Origin: Carposina sasakii
Taxonomy: Eukaryota > Arthropoda > Insecta > Lepidoptera > Carposinidae
Direction of reading: 5' to 3'
DNA: 64,000 nt
NCBI GenBank assembly: GCA_014607495.2
Contig: CP053159.1
Location: 10,547,501-10,611,500, forward strand
Shown one piece after another: positions 42,745 through 54,605 of the stretch. Under the pieces are notes generated by a model, which saw nothing but the letters and a program-made list of their open reading frames with translations, was not told the DNA's origin and searched no databases. Made by a program: the position numbers and the translations under genes. Within the stretch, counting starts at the first letter, position 1. The number at the start of each line of letters is the position of its first letter.

Positions 42745-45700
42745 CTGCAAAGAAATAAGTAGAATTATTAAAAAATACTAAAATCACCACGGCTATTAGG
42801 TATACCTAAATTTAATTTAACCTTTTAAAATAACAATACGAGTATTACTATACCAAAACCGATTTAACTCTTATTAACCACATAATAACTACTTACTTCT
42901 TCTGGAACCTAAGGACAGGATCATTCTGCAAGTCACTCATGTCAATGGTATTTCCTTTGGCCTTGATTTGAGGGTGCTTCCTGACGAGCAGCCAGCCGAT
43001 GTGGGAGAAGAAGAAGCCTCGAGTGGCGTTGTGGGGGTCAGCATCAGTTTCGGAGTATTTGTGGTGCATGCGATGGTCACGGGCCCAGTCGATGACAGAA
43101 TCCTGCAGAATGAAAACGTTTATGTAAGTAATTCTACGTACATACTCGTACTAGGGCGTAATGTATAAAAATATTCATGAACTATAAATAATTAATGAAC
43201 TAGAATAAGAATAAGAACTATTTAGATATTTCTTTTAGAAACATATAATTAAAATCCGTTCATGAAATAAATTCATTGGTACAGGCTCGTGACTAGAATC
43301 GAACTTAGGTACGCCCCTCGGAAGGCGCCAGTTTAAGCACTGGGCTATCATCGCCTAAAGTATCTGCCAACACGATTTGATATCATATAGAATTCGCTTT
43401 GAAGTTCTGAACTTGGATGCACTGCGACCGATATGACCATATTAACAGAAATGTAAATTACGCATCCCAAAAGAGCTATTATTCGAAATATACAGATAAA
43501 ATGTTTCACATGTTAAAGGGTAAGTAGCTCTAGATAAGCGCGCCATGCCAGAATCACTCTGTGCAACACTGAGTCACAGATGAATCCGATGATCATTAGT
43601 TCATCACTCATCACCCATCACAGCTCTTGAACTTCGCTCTCACCTGATATCAGATGCAAATTAAAACAGTTTCCTTTTTATTTATATTATTATTTTGTGA
43701 CTTTAATTAGTTGATTGATATTAATTGCCAATTACTGTTATAATAATACTGTTTGTAAATTCATCATATTATCTTATTTCAATGCCTACGAAGTATTATG
43801 GGACTGTCAGGAACATACTGAAATGAAATGTTAGTATTTTTTACTTCCTGAAACGTTTCCCCTAAAATAATACCATACCTACATGTTTCAAGTAAAAAAG
43901 GCGCATTATATATTTTAACCCATTTAATTGTAAGGTAGATACCAAACAATCAACAAGAAATAGCGTTAACGTCTGTTGAAAACAGCTAAACTTTTTTCGT
44001 TTTTGTCCAATACGTTTGGAGGGCTTCACTGGAATACATCAAGTGCGACTCCTTTCGTGCATGCATGTCGTGAGAGTAGAGTTCATTAGAACTCGGGCAT
44101 TCTCTCAGGCGATAAGCTAGCAACCTTTCCCCGCTGTGCTAAACGTTTTGATACCATGACTTCAGACCATGATTCTGAGGCGGACAACACAGAAAACTTT
44201 CGCAGGAAAATTCCAAAATTGTCCGATTTTTTTTTCACATTTTCAGGAAAAAAAAAATGGTTCATTTAATTAGGCCTTAGATATGACTTAAAAATAAAAA
44301 TTTAACCAAAAGTTGATTTTCAAAAAAAGTTGCCCTCAGAAAAGTTCAGATAACTGTTAAACCTAATTGAGAGTCACAATGATCCAAAAAAACAGCAATG
44401 TTTCACACAATAACTAATAAGCTCATTTAACTAGTCACAGGATCGCCCGATACAATTGGTGCGGAGAGTAAAGATTACTGATAATCAAATCAAAAATACA
44501 TTTCCTGCGAGTAATAACACTCAACACAATGGTAAGGTACTTGTTCAGCATTTTCAGTATTTGCCTGGCTGTCACCCATATCCTGTATATTTGGAAAAAC
44601 GCTTAAAACTAAAAACGTGAGAGAAATAACGAAACAGATGCTGTTCCTATCTCTCACGTGAACGACACGAGTGACCACGACTCGATAAATTGATAAAAAG
44701 ATAGTTGTGCGTGGTTTTATCTGGACGTTCTACAGTTACCCTTGATGACCACGCGGTCCATTTGACTTATATAACTAGAGTTTATTTTTATATAACTGGT
44801 CGAATCAATAATCTACTGGAATGCATAATTTTTCACAAAAATTAAAATATAATTATGTAGATATAAATTGTTTGTAAATTGTAATTTTGGTGTACAATAT
44901 CATTTATTGCTACTTTAACTTCAGAGTACTACGTAACAATTTTAAAAGTGCCAGCGAAGCTCGCAAAGTAATTGAACCATTTGCACCAACCAATGGCGGT
45001 TGGATTTCGTCACATCATTAACTAAGGAACGCGCTAAGTAAAGAATTCCTATGGTAGGAAATGGTTTGAAAACTTTGCGATTTTTGCTGCCACATTATTA
45101 CTTTAACTAAATGTAATTGTTGTTTTGTTCGGATACCCGGATATGTACATATATACATACTAGTGAATGCCCGCGTATGGACTACAGAAAAAAACAAAAT
45201 GTCGAAATTATTCGGGATATAAACATTTTCCCCGGATAAAAAGTAGCCTATATGTTAAGTGGGACCTGTCACAATATATTCCTGAAATCTGCATCGAAAT
45301 CGGTTCAGCCGTTTCTGAGATTAGCGTCCACAAACGCACAGACAAAAAATCAAAAATCATTCTTTTGGGTAGATAAAGGTCTCCTATAATTTTTTTTCTA
45401 ATATATCTTCCATGTACAGACAGCGATCCGTTACATTTTTATTATATGATAGATAGATAGTATAGAATAATTTATGCTTTGTTCCAGATTTAGGGTAGTC
45501 AGGTCTGTCGGTTGTAAAAAGGAGATCGTACAGCCACGCTTAGCGGGGACAGATGTAAATGATCAGTGATAAGTTGGTAGCTCATCGCTTGGGAAAATTC
45601 CCGAGTTCCTTAGTCAACGACATGCACGGAAAGTTGCAGCTGATGTATCAGCAAGCAAGCTGATGTACCAAAGCCGCATACGTCACTCGCAATGACGACA

Positions 45701-48700
45701 AATGACCTCAAAGTTTGGGTTCAAAAGTTTAAACACTATGTATTGCGTATTATTTACAGCACATTACAATAATGACCTATGTATCAGGTCAAATGGCATT
45801 ATAACACATTTACAAAAACATTATTCATTTACGTTTATGAAATGTTTAAGTGAAATTATTTAACTAAGATTAAAACCAAGGAAAATGGTTAGTTAAGTTC
45901 TTAGTTATCACTTAATTTTTTATTTCTTTTATTTATTTATTATCATAGATGAGGACGTTGTGACGAAGATTCAGCAGGGTATGTTAATGTGTTCTAGGCA
46001 TATGGCGAGGATGAATGAAAGTAAGCTGACAAAGAAAGTGTACGTTGGAAGAGTGGATGGAAAGGTTGGAATGGGAAAACCTCGCCGGACTTTTACCGAT
46101 CAAATTGGTTAAATGGTCAGCTAAAGAGTACCCTAAACCGACAGGCGTCCATGAAGAATATTATGAAAGTAAGTAAATAAAGCGAAAGAGATATGTCAGG
46201 ACCGTAGCAAGTGGAGATCCATGATCTCTGCCTACCCCTCCGGAAAAGAGGCGTAATTTTATGTATGTATGTATTTATTATTAACTTAAGAATTACACAA
46301 TTATTTCCAATATCTTTGCAAAACTGCTTGCGCGGTTTGATTGCAGAACAAGGTAACAGATAATTTACCTATTATAATCTTTAAGGTCCTTTTCATAATT
46401 GCTTGTCACTTAAAACATTCATACACTTCCATTTTCAATTTGCATAAATTTTTAAGAAATAAATATGAAATTAATGAAGTTTTTGGGTCCCGTTAGAACA
46501 AACGCCCGGTTATAACAATTGTTTATTTTCTAGACGGCGATGTTAACTAGACTAGTCTTTTTGTCGCTAAAAACTTTTATTTCTCATACGTTGTACGTAT
46601 ATATTTTTTTTTTTTTTATATATGTAATTCACAGGACTACAGAGTCCCGGTTTTTTGAGAGGCGTCCATCAGGCCGTAGATGTAGAGGCTCTTTAAGATA
46701 ACTGAATATTGATGTGGGATACACATGGCGGATACCATCGCCGAACGGCACAAGGAGCAAAATATGATAAACCCGGCGATAGTTCCCGCCATGTGCAAAG
46801 ACTATTGCAGTGCAAAACTTATCTACTTAAATATGCCAACAAATTGTCAAAATAATTAAATTGAGTTAAATTTAATTATTTTCGAATACGTAACCCTATA
46901 TACGTTGTATTGTGTTTTCACGTTAAAATGTATTATGTATTAAACAAGATTTTTTGTAGCATTCTTTGTTATTGGTGTCTATCACAATGTATATTTTTGC
47001 ATGAAATTATATTATTATGTTACGCTGAGGATTTAGTTACTAAAATTAATTAACTATTCAATTTATTAATAGGTATAAGATGGTGTGCTTATCGTTAATT
47101 TTATTTTTAGCTAAACGAACTGTGAACCACATGCATTTAACTAGAAGAATAAGTGATAAAAGTCGATAAAACGTGTTTTGGGCACAAATACAACAATCAA
47201 GCGACCGGTAACGAATCCAATCGGAAACGTTTCTGTGTCATCATTTCATAGGGATATTGAAAAAAACCCTAGTGACACCATGACTGCGTCCTTTACCCTA
47301 CAAATAAGTAAACAAACTCACCTGGAAAGCGATAGTGTTGAAGAATGTCAGAAGTACTCTGAGGGGCAGCCTCGCCTTATACGACTTGTGAGCCCAGAGC
47401 CTGTGGGCGCCGGCTGTGATGCCCAAACCAGAGCAAATATACAAAGCGAACGCTGGAAAAAATACGAAAATTAGCTATTTTTTAACTCATGATTAAAGAT
47501 GAAATCAATTGTTATTTTGCCCGACTTCCAAAAAAAAGAGGTTATCAAATTCTTCCTGCACTAGTCAGAAAAGTAAAGAATTTGTCCTTAGGTAACTTGG
47601 TCCATACCTGCTATATTGAAAAAAAACCGACTTCCTCCCCTATGAGCCAAAACTCGAGCTTACTAAAGTAAAATTTTGCTAAAGGGCAAATATATATTGC
47701 GTTAAGCCGTGTACGAAGTTTAGAAGGCATAATATTGTCAGATTTATTTGCCAGCAAATGATTGAATCGGCCACATGATGAAAGGGCACTGAGAGAAATG
47801 ACTAGGCTCCGAAATTTGACGTCTGACAATATAAGCAACATATAATTACACTCCTTCTTCGGTTCCCAATCATGTGGGGTCGACGCAATATGTTGGTACT
47901 CTTCTTTCATTCATCCCTATTATCCGTCATCTCGTTATTCTCATGTCTACCTCTTCCTCTATAACCATCTTACTCTGACACGGCTTAACGAAACATATAA
48001 TTACACGACTTAACATAATTATCTTCATAAGCCTATTGCAGTCCACTACTGGACGTAGGCCTCCCCCTGCCATAGAGGGATTTTGTTACTAAAAAGTTCC
48101 ACTATCTGTTTTTCGGCGGCTCCATCATCAGACCCTCGTTTTCTTTATATTATTTGTAGCTGACTAAAATTCTTTATAAAAATCTAAAAGCCGACTACTC
48201 GTGCCTATAATATTTGAGGATATCCCTAGATTTCTTAGAGATTCCATCATCAGATGTTATATTTTATATGTAGGTGATCAAAACGCTCACTAAAAGTATA
48301 AAAACAGACTTCATGTGCCTACAATATTTGAGGATTGCCCTCGATTTCTCCAAGATCCCATCATCAAATCCTGATGTGGTGAATATGGAACCAACTTGGA
48401 AGCATACCATGACCAACTATAAAAAAAATTGAAATCGGTTCATAAATGACGGAGTTCTGAGGTTACACACATAAAAAAAAACATACAGACGAATTGATAA
48501 CCTCTCTTTTTTGAAGTCGGTTAAAAAATGTAATGGATCGCTGTCTGTACATGGAAGATATATGAGAAAAAAATATTATAGGAGACTTTTATCAACGCAG
48601 GTATAACTAGTAGACGCCCGCGACTCCGTCCGCGTGGACTACAGAAAAAACAAAATGTCGAAATTATCCGGGATAAAAACATTTTCCTGGGATAAAAATA

Positions 48701-49807
48701 TATGTTAAGTGGGACCTGTCAGAATATATTCCTGAAAACTGCATTGAAATCGGTTCAGCCGTTTCTGAGATTAGCGTGCACAAACGCACAGACAAACAGA
48801 CAAACCGACAAAAATTCCAAAAATCATTGTTTTGGGTACTATTGCGTTGATAAAGGTATTTCTATAATATATTTTCTTATATATCTTTCATGTACAGACA
48901 GCGATCCGTTACATTTTTATAATATGTATAGATTTCGGAGTAGGTCCCATAGTGAAAGTTGTTTCTTTTTACCTTTGACTAATCTTGAAAGACCTTATAC
49001 TTATATAATACTTGTGATAACAAAAAAAAACAAATTTACATAATGATATGATGATAATTATGTCATTGCCGACCGGTTATATTTTACCTACGTAGGTAAC
49101 ATCTCCTTACTTCAAATTCTGTTATTTCTATTAGTTTTTATCTTACTTCTTACTATATTATTATAAACGCGAAAGTTTGTAAGTATAGATGGATTGATGG
49201 ATGTTTGTTACTCTTTTACGTAAAAACGGCTGGAGCGATTTTAATAAAATTTGGTATGGAGTTAGCTGACACCCTCGATTAACACATAGGCTACTTTTTA
49301 TCCCGGGAGAATATTTTTATCCCAGATAATTTCTCGACATTTTGTTTTTTATGCAGTCAGGGATTTTCTATGCTTTATTTGTATCAATGGCGGGCCAATC
49401 CCTGTCAACCTTTCTGGGAGTTAAGAGTTCTCGGGTTAGGAGTCATCTACGACCTAGGTATACCTAAGTATACCTAACATCATTGTAATCCTTGCCACGA
49501 ACTCTATACCATACGTATCCGGTAAATACGGGACGGTTTAATCATAAACGTAGTAAATCCAAACAATAGATAGCATGAACATAATATTCCACTTACCGAA
49601 AATGCTTGTCTGCCATTTCGCCTTGGCCAGGAACAGATAAGCTCCGTAAAGTCCGGCCGTGTGTAATAGAGCGAATAGAATGACATTCCTCCACACGATC
49701 TGCAGCTTCCTTTTCTCAGCAGATGGAGTTGGAGCGGTGATGTCCATTTTCTCCGCATCCTTCTCGTAGAGCACCCACGACTCGGTTTGTTGCCCTTGTG
49801 GTGGCAT
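42240..49807 (-). CDS. Acyl-CoA delta-9 desaturase, NPVE class (four coding exons)
   Basis: 350 aa. Membrane-bound di-iron enzyme of the endoplasmic reticulum that puts a cis double bond into fatty acyl-CoA with oxygen and electrons from cytochrome b5. Exons: 49597-49807, 47322-47452, 42897-43102 and 42240-42744, with phases 1, 0, 2 consistent. Seen: histidine boxes HRLWAH (87-92), HRMHH (124-128) and HNYHH (264-268), the block [11 protein letters not shown], four hydrophobic segments, and an N-terminus [15 protein letters not shown] typical of lepidopteran desaturases. The four residues NPVE (247-250) are the signature used for the moth delta-9 C16>C18 group, as opposed to KPSE (C18>C16) and the XXXQ delta-11 pheromone group. 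All catalytic histidines are present and no frame is broken, so it should be functional. A 5' UTR intron ends at 49813. Confidence 0.95.
42897..43102 (-). CDS. Desaturase coding exon 3 (second histidine box)
   Basis: 206 nt, acceptor TTCTGCAG, donor AA|GTAAGT. Encodes [20 protein letters not shown] and [16 protein letters not shown]. Confidence 0.93.
43275..43360 (-). mobile_element. SINE family 1 head in desaturase intron 2
   Basis: TGGTACAGGCTCGTGACTAG, ATCGAACTTAGGT, GGAAGGCG, CACTGGGCTATCATCGC; degenerate tRNA-like head without body. Confidence 0.65.
44147..44587 (+). mobile_element. DNA-element family E, copy 2
   Basis: GATACCATGACTTCAGACCA, AAAGTTGCCCTCAGAAAAGT, GCAATGTTTCACACAATAAC, GATACAATTGGTGCGGAGAG, TTTGCCTGGCTGTCACCC and terminus ATCCTGTA. 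The left terminus is lost, and an unrelated short segment separates the GACCATGATT and TTTTCAGG blocks. In desaturase intron 2. Confidence 0.75.
45160..45458 (+). repeat. RTE-like LINE tail R
   Basis: CTAGTGAATGCCCGCG, GGACTACAGAAAAAAACAAA, TTATTCGGGATATAAACAT, AAGTGGGACCTGTCACAATA, GAAATCGGTTCAGCCGTTTC, and a terminal block ATCTTCCATGTACAGACAGC. In desaturase intron 2. Confidence 0.75.
45935..46275 (+). mobile_element. LINE pol C-terminal fragment and 3' end
   Basis: A decayed frame reads [39 protein letters not shown], then after breaks [19 protein letters not shown] sequence, the usual C-terminal end of lepidopteran R1/RTE-type pol proteins. It ends GGCGTAATTTTATGTATGTA. The same 3' end, inverted, is at 10430 and 55528. 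In desaturase intron 2. Confidence 0.65.
46600..46815. repeat. Unclassified dispersed repeat fragment
   Basis: ACTACAGAGTCCCGG, GTCCATCAGGCCGTAGATGT and CACATGGCGGATACCATCG look like a decayed LINE or DNA element known to me from other lepidopteran sequences; I cannot name it. It begins after a T-rich run. Confidence 0.4.
47322..47452 (-). CDS. Desaturase coding exon 2 (first histidine box)
   Basis: 131 nt, acceptor TTTTCCAG, donor CAG|GTGAGT. Encodes [19 protein letters not shown] and [15 protein letters not shown]. Confidence 0.93.
47673..47815 (+). pseudogene. Remnant of a Helitron/Pif1-like helicase
   Basis: The frame reads [18 protein letters not shown], then a stop, then [16 protein letters not shown] (T/A)[14 protein letters not shown] block is motif VI of Pif1-family helicases and of the Helitron Rep-helicase. 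Only the last 45 codons are recognisable, and a stop interrupts them. Confidence 0.6.
48029..48080 (+). repeat. Repeat Z, short fragment
   Basis: AAGCCTATTGCAGTCCACTA, GGACGTAGGCCTCCCCC, then directly TGCCATAGAGGGATTTT, so the CACGCCACAAGGC block is deleted. Confidence 0.75.
48607..48935 (+). repeat. RTE-like LINE tail R
   Basis: CTAGTAGACGCCCGCGACTC, CCGTCCGCGTGGACTACAG, GGTTCAGCCGTTTCTGAG, TACAGACAGCGATCCGTTAC. Closely similar to 45160-45458. In desaturase intron 1. Confidence 0.8.
49152..49355 (-). repeat. RTE-like LINE tail R, minus orientation
   Basis: ATTATTATAAACGCGAAAGT, GGATGTTTGTTACTCTTTTA, TTTGGTATGGAGTTAGCTGA, TTTTTATCCCGGGAGAATA: the reverse of 41192-41456. It lies only about 240 bp from coding exon 1 of the desaturase, in intron 1. 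Confidence 0.75.
49597..49807 (-). CDS. Desaturase coding exon 1
   Basis: Starts at ATG 49807 (an acceptor TTTACAG precedes the ATG by five bases, so this exon begins at 49812). Encodes residues 1-70 including the first membrane segment [18 protein letters not shown]. Donor TTCG|GTAAGT. Confidence 0.93.
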
Positions 49808-49845
49808 GTTGGCTGTAAATAAATTAGTTTCAGTCAAGTAAACAA

Positions 49846-49888
49846 AAGGCCTACGTCCAGCAGTGGATTGTAATAGGCTGACGACGAC
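49846..49888 (-). repeat. Repeat Z core next to the desaturase 5' UTR acceptor
   Basis: AGGCCTACGTCCAGCAGTGG, ATTGTAATAGGCTGACGACGA; the 43-bp core of repeat Z, 33 nt upstream of the acceptor at 49813 on the gene strand. Confidence 0.8.
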
Positions 49889-50412
49889 AACGAACACAAA
49901 AACAATTAATGACGACAGTGTGATTGATTTTATCAAAACAAAGAATTTATTATGATACAGATAGATTATATTAAATTCTTATAGATTATATATAACAAAT
50001 ACATTTTCAATTGTTCCGTTGCCAGATTTTGATTCATGAAAAAGCAGATAAGCTATATACGCCGACACTTTGTTATTTAAAATAAGATTTAATTATGAAA
50101 ATGCTTTCACTAGTCGAAAGTTTCGTAATCGACGAGTAACAAGAATTTGGGTTAAGTGGGAAATAAATATGAATTTCGGTGTTTACGGCACTTAAACTGG
50201 CCTAAGAACCCAATCAAATTGGTTCAGCCGTTTAGGCACAACGATGCCACCGATAGATAAACAAATACACATGCATGGAAAACTGTCAAACACATAACAC
50301 TCGTCGAAGCTTTTGCGTCGGGGTTAAAAATTAATAATGAAGCTATGAACGAAGCAGTGATAGAGCAAGAAATGCATTTATATAAAATTTAATATAAATG
50401 TCAATCTATAGA

Positions 50413-50450
50413 TAAGTAGACGCCCGCGACTATGTCTTCGTGGACTCCTA
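50413..50450 (+). repeat. RTE-like tail R, minimal fragment
   Basis: AAGTAGACGCCCGCGACTAT then TCTTCGTGGACTCC, the first 38 bases of family R. Confidence 0.5.
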
Positions 50451-51891
50451 TCGATTACATGAAATGTTCCCACGACCTATCTTCATATTAAGTATACACA
50501 AGAAATTTATTAGCGCATTTTCTCATCCATCTACTTTTCTGCTAACCTTTGTATGTGTGTTTGTATGTGTTCTATGACATTAAAAAATAATAAAAGTCTG
50601 TCATGATCAACTCCTTCGCAAAGGAGTTTGCTACTCTGACATATGGATTTATTAATATTTTTTATTTATTATTTTGTAGTTAGAAGTCAGTACATAAAAT
50701 AATCCGAAAAAAAATATTACGATAAAAGTTTGTAAGTGTTTAACTTATTTTTAAGTTAAATTATTGGTTATTTTGAAGTTAAAAATGTAGAGTCTAAAAC
50801 ATTTTATCGTTTGTCACACATCAGTAGGTAATATTGAAACACTCACAATAGTTTACAAGTTTTTTCACTGTATCTTACAAATATTTTTCACTGTATCTTA
50901 CAAATAATTTTCACTGACAACCTTTCCACCTCACTTGTCACAAATAACTGCTTGTATCTACCTAAATAGGTATTTTTATATTATTAAACTGTTAACCATC
51001 AAGTGCTGCATTTTTCCTTAATGACTTACTTACAACTAGTAAATTACCTACCTTAGTTTTCTCTCAAAATGTCACTGTTATAGTCAAATTAGGTAATTAA
51101 GGTAATGTAATTATTACACTATGAAAGTATTGTATAATTTTGTGTGAGCATAAAAAGTATTTATCTTTCTTTGCGCCTCCTAACTCGTAGTGAACTCACC
51201 AAAGACAGATACCGGTAGACAAGTGCCTACCTACATAACTTCTTAACAAGATTTTTTTATAACTTATCTGTAAAGTAAGAACAAAAACCATTTACGCATA
51301 GCTTTAAGATTTCTAGAAATTAATAAAAACCTAGTCTGACTACTCTGACCTACGTTTGAACTTCATGTACCTAATTATTCTGTTACCTAAGCGGACCAAC
51401 TGAACTTTAAGATCAGAAAAAACGAACAACAAATTTTTCCTATGACATTATGATGTTTTTATTATGAGCGATGATCAATCCAATATATTAGAGATTCTCA
51501 AGACGTAAGTAATGTCACATACCTACACAATTCTTCTCGATAGTAAAATACCTAAAGAAAAATAGGTAAATGTTTTAGTACAATTACCGAAAAATTTGAT
51601 CGATTTTTCATAAATTCCAAGAACAATAATACATACTTAGGCACATACAAATCCAATTTGTCTCAAGAAACGTATGACATTAATTTATAACTTATTTTTA
51701 GTAGAAAAAATTTGGCACGCAAAACGTGCGTGATTTGCTAAATCTATTAAAAACACCATAACATCCTATCGGTAGCACTAAACTCACATGAAATACTTAA
51801 AAAGTACCTAATAAAGTTTAATGAGAAGAACACTCTTAAAAATCTAAGTAAACTCACGCAATAAAAGCAAAACACTAGAGTTGATACATAC

Positions 51892-52042
51892 AGCGAAACT
51901 GTCAGAAATGATGCTGATTGGGGACCAGAGGGTTAGGTACTAGAGACGAGTAGTGACGAGGCGGGAGCTATGGTCTGATCTGCGCTTGAGTGACGTACAA
52001 TGCCGATAGTTATCAACCACTTTATCTGCGATTATTATATAA
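51892..52042 (-). promoter_or_regulatory. Candidate desaturase promoter and noncoding first exon
   Basis: On the minus strand TTATATAA (52035-52042) is followed about 30 nt later by a more GC-rich stretch that runs to a donor-like GCT|GTATGT at 51891. This is 2.1 kb upstream of the acceptor at 49813 that opens the coding exon, and the desaturase clearly has a 5' UTR intron. Position, TATA-like box and donor fit; the call is an inference. Confidence 0.35.
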
Positions 52043-52455
52043 CGGGCGAATTCGAATTGAGTTTTACATGTTCGAGGTTTCGGATATGTTTGATACTTTC
52101 ATCCAATAGCAACTAATAAATCTGAAGAGTTTGTTTATTTTTAAAACGTATGGTAGCTAAGGGAGATAAAACATAAAACGTTATTGCACTAAATAAGAAT
52201 TATAAGAATTATAAAAACATTCATCTTATAGAGAACCAAATTTTTTAAAGACTAAATAAAACACACAAAGCCTTTTCGAATACCCGTTTTGCTCTTGTGA
52301 CAGGCCTAAATCGAATAGCTACCTAACACATCTCAGAACAACGGGTGATGGTTATATAGCAATTAGTTTAATATTTATTTACTATTTGTTTTATTAGTTC
52401 TGGCTACCCCGTTTCGGGAGCATAGCCGTGTGTGCTATATTTATCTATGTATGTA

Positions 52456-52521
52456 TTACATCGTTTCCTAGTATTTTTTTGGCATAAACTTGCTTTATTT
52501 GATGTATATAGTACGTACTCT
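52456..52521 (-). mobile_element. MITE family A fragment
   Basis: GTTTCCTAGTATTTTTTTGG, CATAAACTTGCTTTATTTGA, AGTACGTACTC: the end of family A without its terminus. Confidence 0.65.
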
Positions 52522-52655
52522 TGTATTAAGAAGAATAATAAAGATTATGAAATATGTTCCATAAGCGTACATTCCTTGGAGATTCGTAACACAACACTAA
52601 AATTAACATAATATGTTTATTCCACATAGTGTTTGAGTGCCTAATAAAATATATA

Positions 52656-53041
52656 TACAGGATGTTTTTTCGATGCCACCTTTAACGAAGGGTACGTACT
52701 GTATACATCAAATAAAGTAAGTTTATGCCAAAAAAAAATGCTGGGAAATTATCTATTTTTATTTGATTTTTTTTAAATTACATTATAGGACAAAATTTAT
52801 AGTGTCCAGTGTTTATACTAGTTTTTTCATAGACAGATATAAATTATTTCTCGTGAAAAAATCTTGCTACACGCGTCAATGTGCATTTATGCAGACAAAC
52901 GCAGTCTATTTACTCAACTTTGGACCCTAATATTTTGAAAACCAGACACTTCCCCGGTATGCTTCCAAGGAGAAAAATGTTCGTGATGACGAGGAGATTC
53001 CGTAGTTTTCGGGAACGTTGACGACCAAAAATCATCCTGTA
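52656..53041 (-). mobile_element. MITE family A, copy 5
   Basis: TACAGGATGTTTTTTCGATG at the left, AAAAATCATCCTGTA at the right, with all internal blocks. Confidence 0.88.
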
Positions 53042-53432
53042 TTTTTGTCTTTGAAACTGCTTACGTAAAGCAGAGACCTAGCTTTTTTGTGATACACACG
53101 TCACTCATGTATTGTAATTTATTATTTTAGTCGTAATACGCAATCAAGCCAGTTTCCCCTTTAAGACTGCCTTTGCAACGTCTCTGCAGATGCATTTGTT
53201 TGATATACACCAATCAAATTCATTGGCATCGCGGATGAATTAATATGACTCGTGGATATCACATGCATCCGTAGCAATGTAGCAGGTTAGCATACTCGTA
53301 GCACATCTCTGGTGAAAAGACAGCCTAAGGTGGGGTTTAGGCTTACCTATTTCACGACTTTTGTTGTGTTAGATAACTACTATAATCGATTCCATTAATC
53401 AATGAAGCTACTTTTTTATCCTGGGACTTTTA

Positions 53433-53696
53433 TACAGAATGGAACAGAAAGGGAATGCTAAGCGAAAAGCTATGTAAATAGCCCCCTATAAAGATCTTAT
53501 TTCCAAAATTTGAGACTCGAAATCACATTTTTATTTTTAAAGATTGTATGGACATTCCTGAGTTGTTTCGGAATTCTTCATACTATCTGGAAAAATAAAA
53601 ATGTGAATTTGAGTCTGAAATTTTGGAAATAGGTTCTCTATAGTGGGCTATTTAGATAGCTTTTCGCTTAACATACCCCTTTTGTTACATCCTGTA
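53433..53696. mobile_element. Foldback MITE family B, copy 3
   Basis: TACAGAATGGAACAGAAAGG to TTTTGTTACATCCTGTA, with GCTAAGCGAAAAGCTATG and its inverse in the arms and the central CATACTATCTGGAAAAATAA. Confidence 0.85.
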
Positions 53697-53977
53697 TATT
53701 GCTTTTGCAACAATAATCATTTTTCCGTACACAGGTACGGAGTGGCAGGCATTGACTATAACTATACAATAAATTACAAGTTATTAAGAACCCTAATAAT
53801 AAAAATATACCTATACTATAGGGGAAAAAGTTTAATACTTTACATTATCATTATGATTTGCCATTTTTAATTATAGCTACTGATTTATTTTATTTTATCA
53901 AAAGACTTTAAAATATTTTTTTTCTTTTGTTTTTATATTTTATTTTATCTAATTAATTTTGAATAATTAAATGGGTA

Positions 53978-54370
53978 TAAAGGATGTTTTTTCGTTGCCA
54001 CCCTTAACGAAGGGTACGTACTCTATACCTACATCAAATTAAGTTAGTTTATGCAAAAAAAAAAATGCTGGGAAACGACATAATTTTTTTTTTAATTTTT
54101 TTTTTATTACTTGATCGGGTGAAATTTATAGTGCCCAGTGTTTATGCTAGTTTTTTCGTAGACAGATATTAATTATTTCTCGTGAAAAAATCTTGCTACA
54201 TGCGTCAATGAGCATTTATGCAGAAAAACGCAGTCTATTTACTCAACTTTGGACCCTAATATTTTCGAAACCAGACACTTCCCGGGTATGCTTCCATGGA
54301 GAAAAATTATCGTGATGTTGAGGAGATTCCGTAGTTTTCGGGAACGTTGATGACCAAAAATCATCCTGTA
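53978..54370 (-). mobile_element. MITE family A, copy 6
   Basis: TAAAGGATGTTTTTTCGTTG to AAAAATCATCCTGTA; all internal blocks present. Confidence 0.88.
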
Positions 54371-54605
54371 TAGCTAAATGTTACAAAATAAATTATAATA
54401 ATATAGTACACACCACTTTTTCAATCACTGGAGTATGAAAAATCCTTTTGAAATAATGACGAATAACACGCACCGACACAACAAATATTATTTTGCCACC
54501 AAGTTCATAAACACTTTTCTTAGATGTTGATGTATTGTAAGCACATGCGATTATGGCTGAATATATAGCGCTTCTGGATTATATATGTACATGTGTATAT
54601 TAATA

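Larger units (their letters stand above)
47519..48530. repeat. Composite repeat block with 'gacttccaaaaaa' ends
   Basis: Starts CCCGACTTCCAAAAAAAAGA with GGTTATCAA and ends in inverted form GATAACCTCTC then TTTTTTGAAGTCGG, so the block is bounded by inverted copies of a common lepidopteran repeat end. Inside are a Helitron helicase remnant (47673-47815), a segment with TGTGGGGTCGACGCAATATGT (about 47872), and a short repeat Z piece at 48029-48080. In desaturase intron 1. Confidence 0.55.

Noticed and set aside
47178..47474. 98-codon plus-strand frame
   Set aside because: It lies antisense to desaturase exon 2 and has no recognisable domain.
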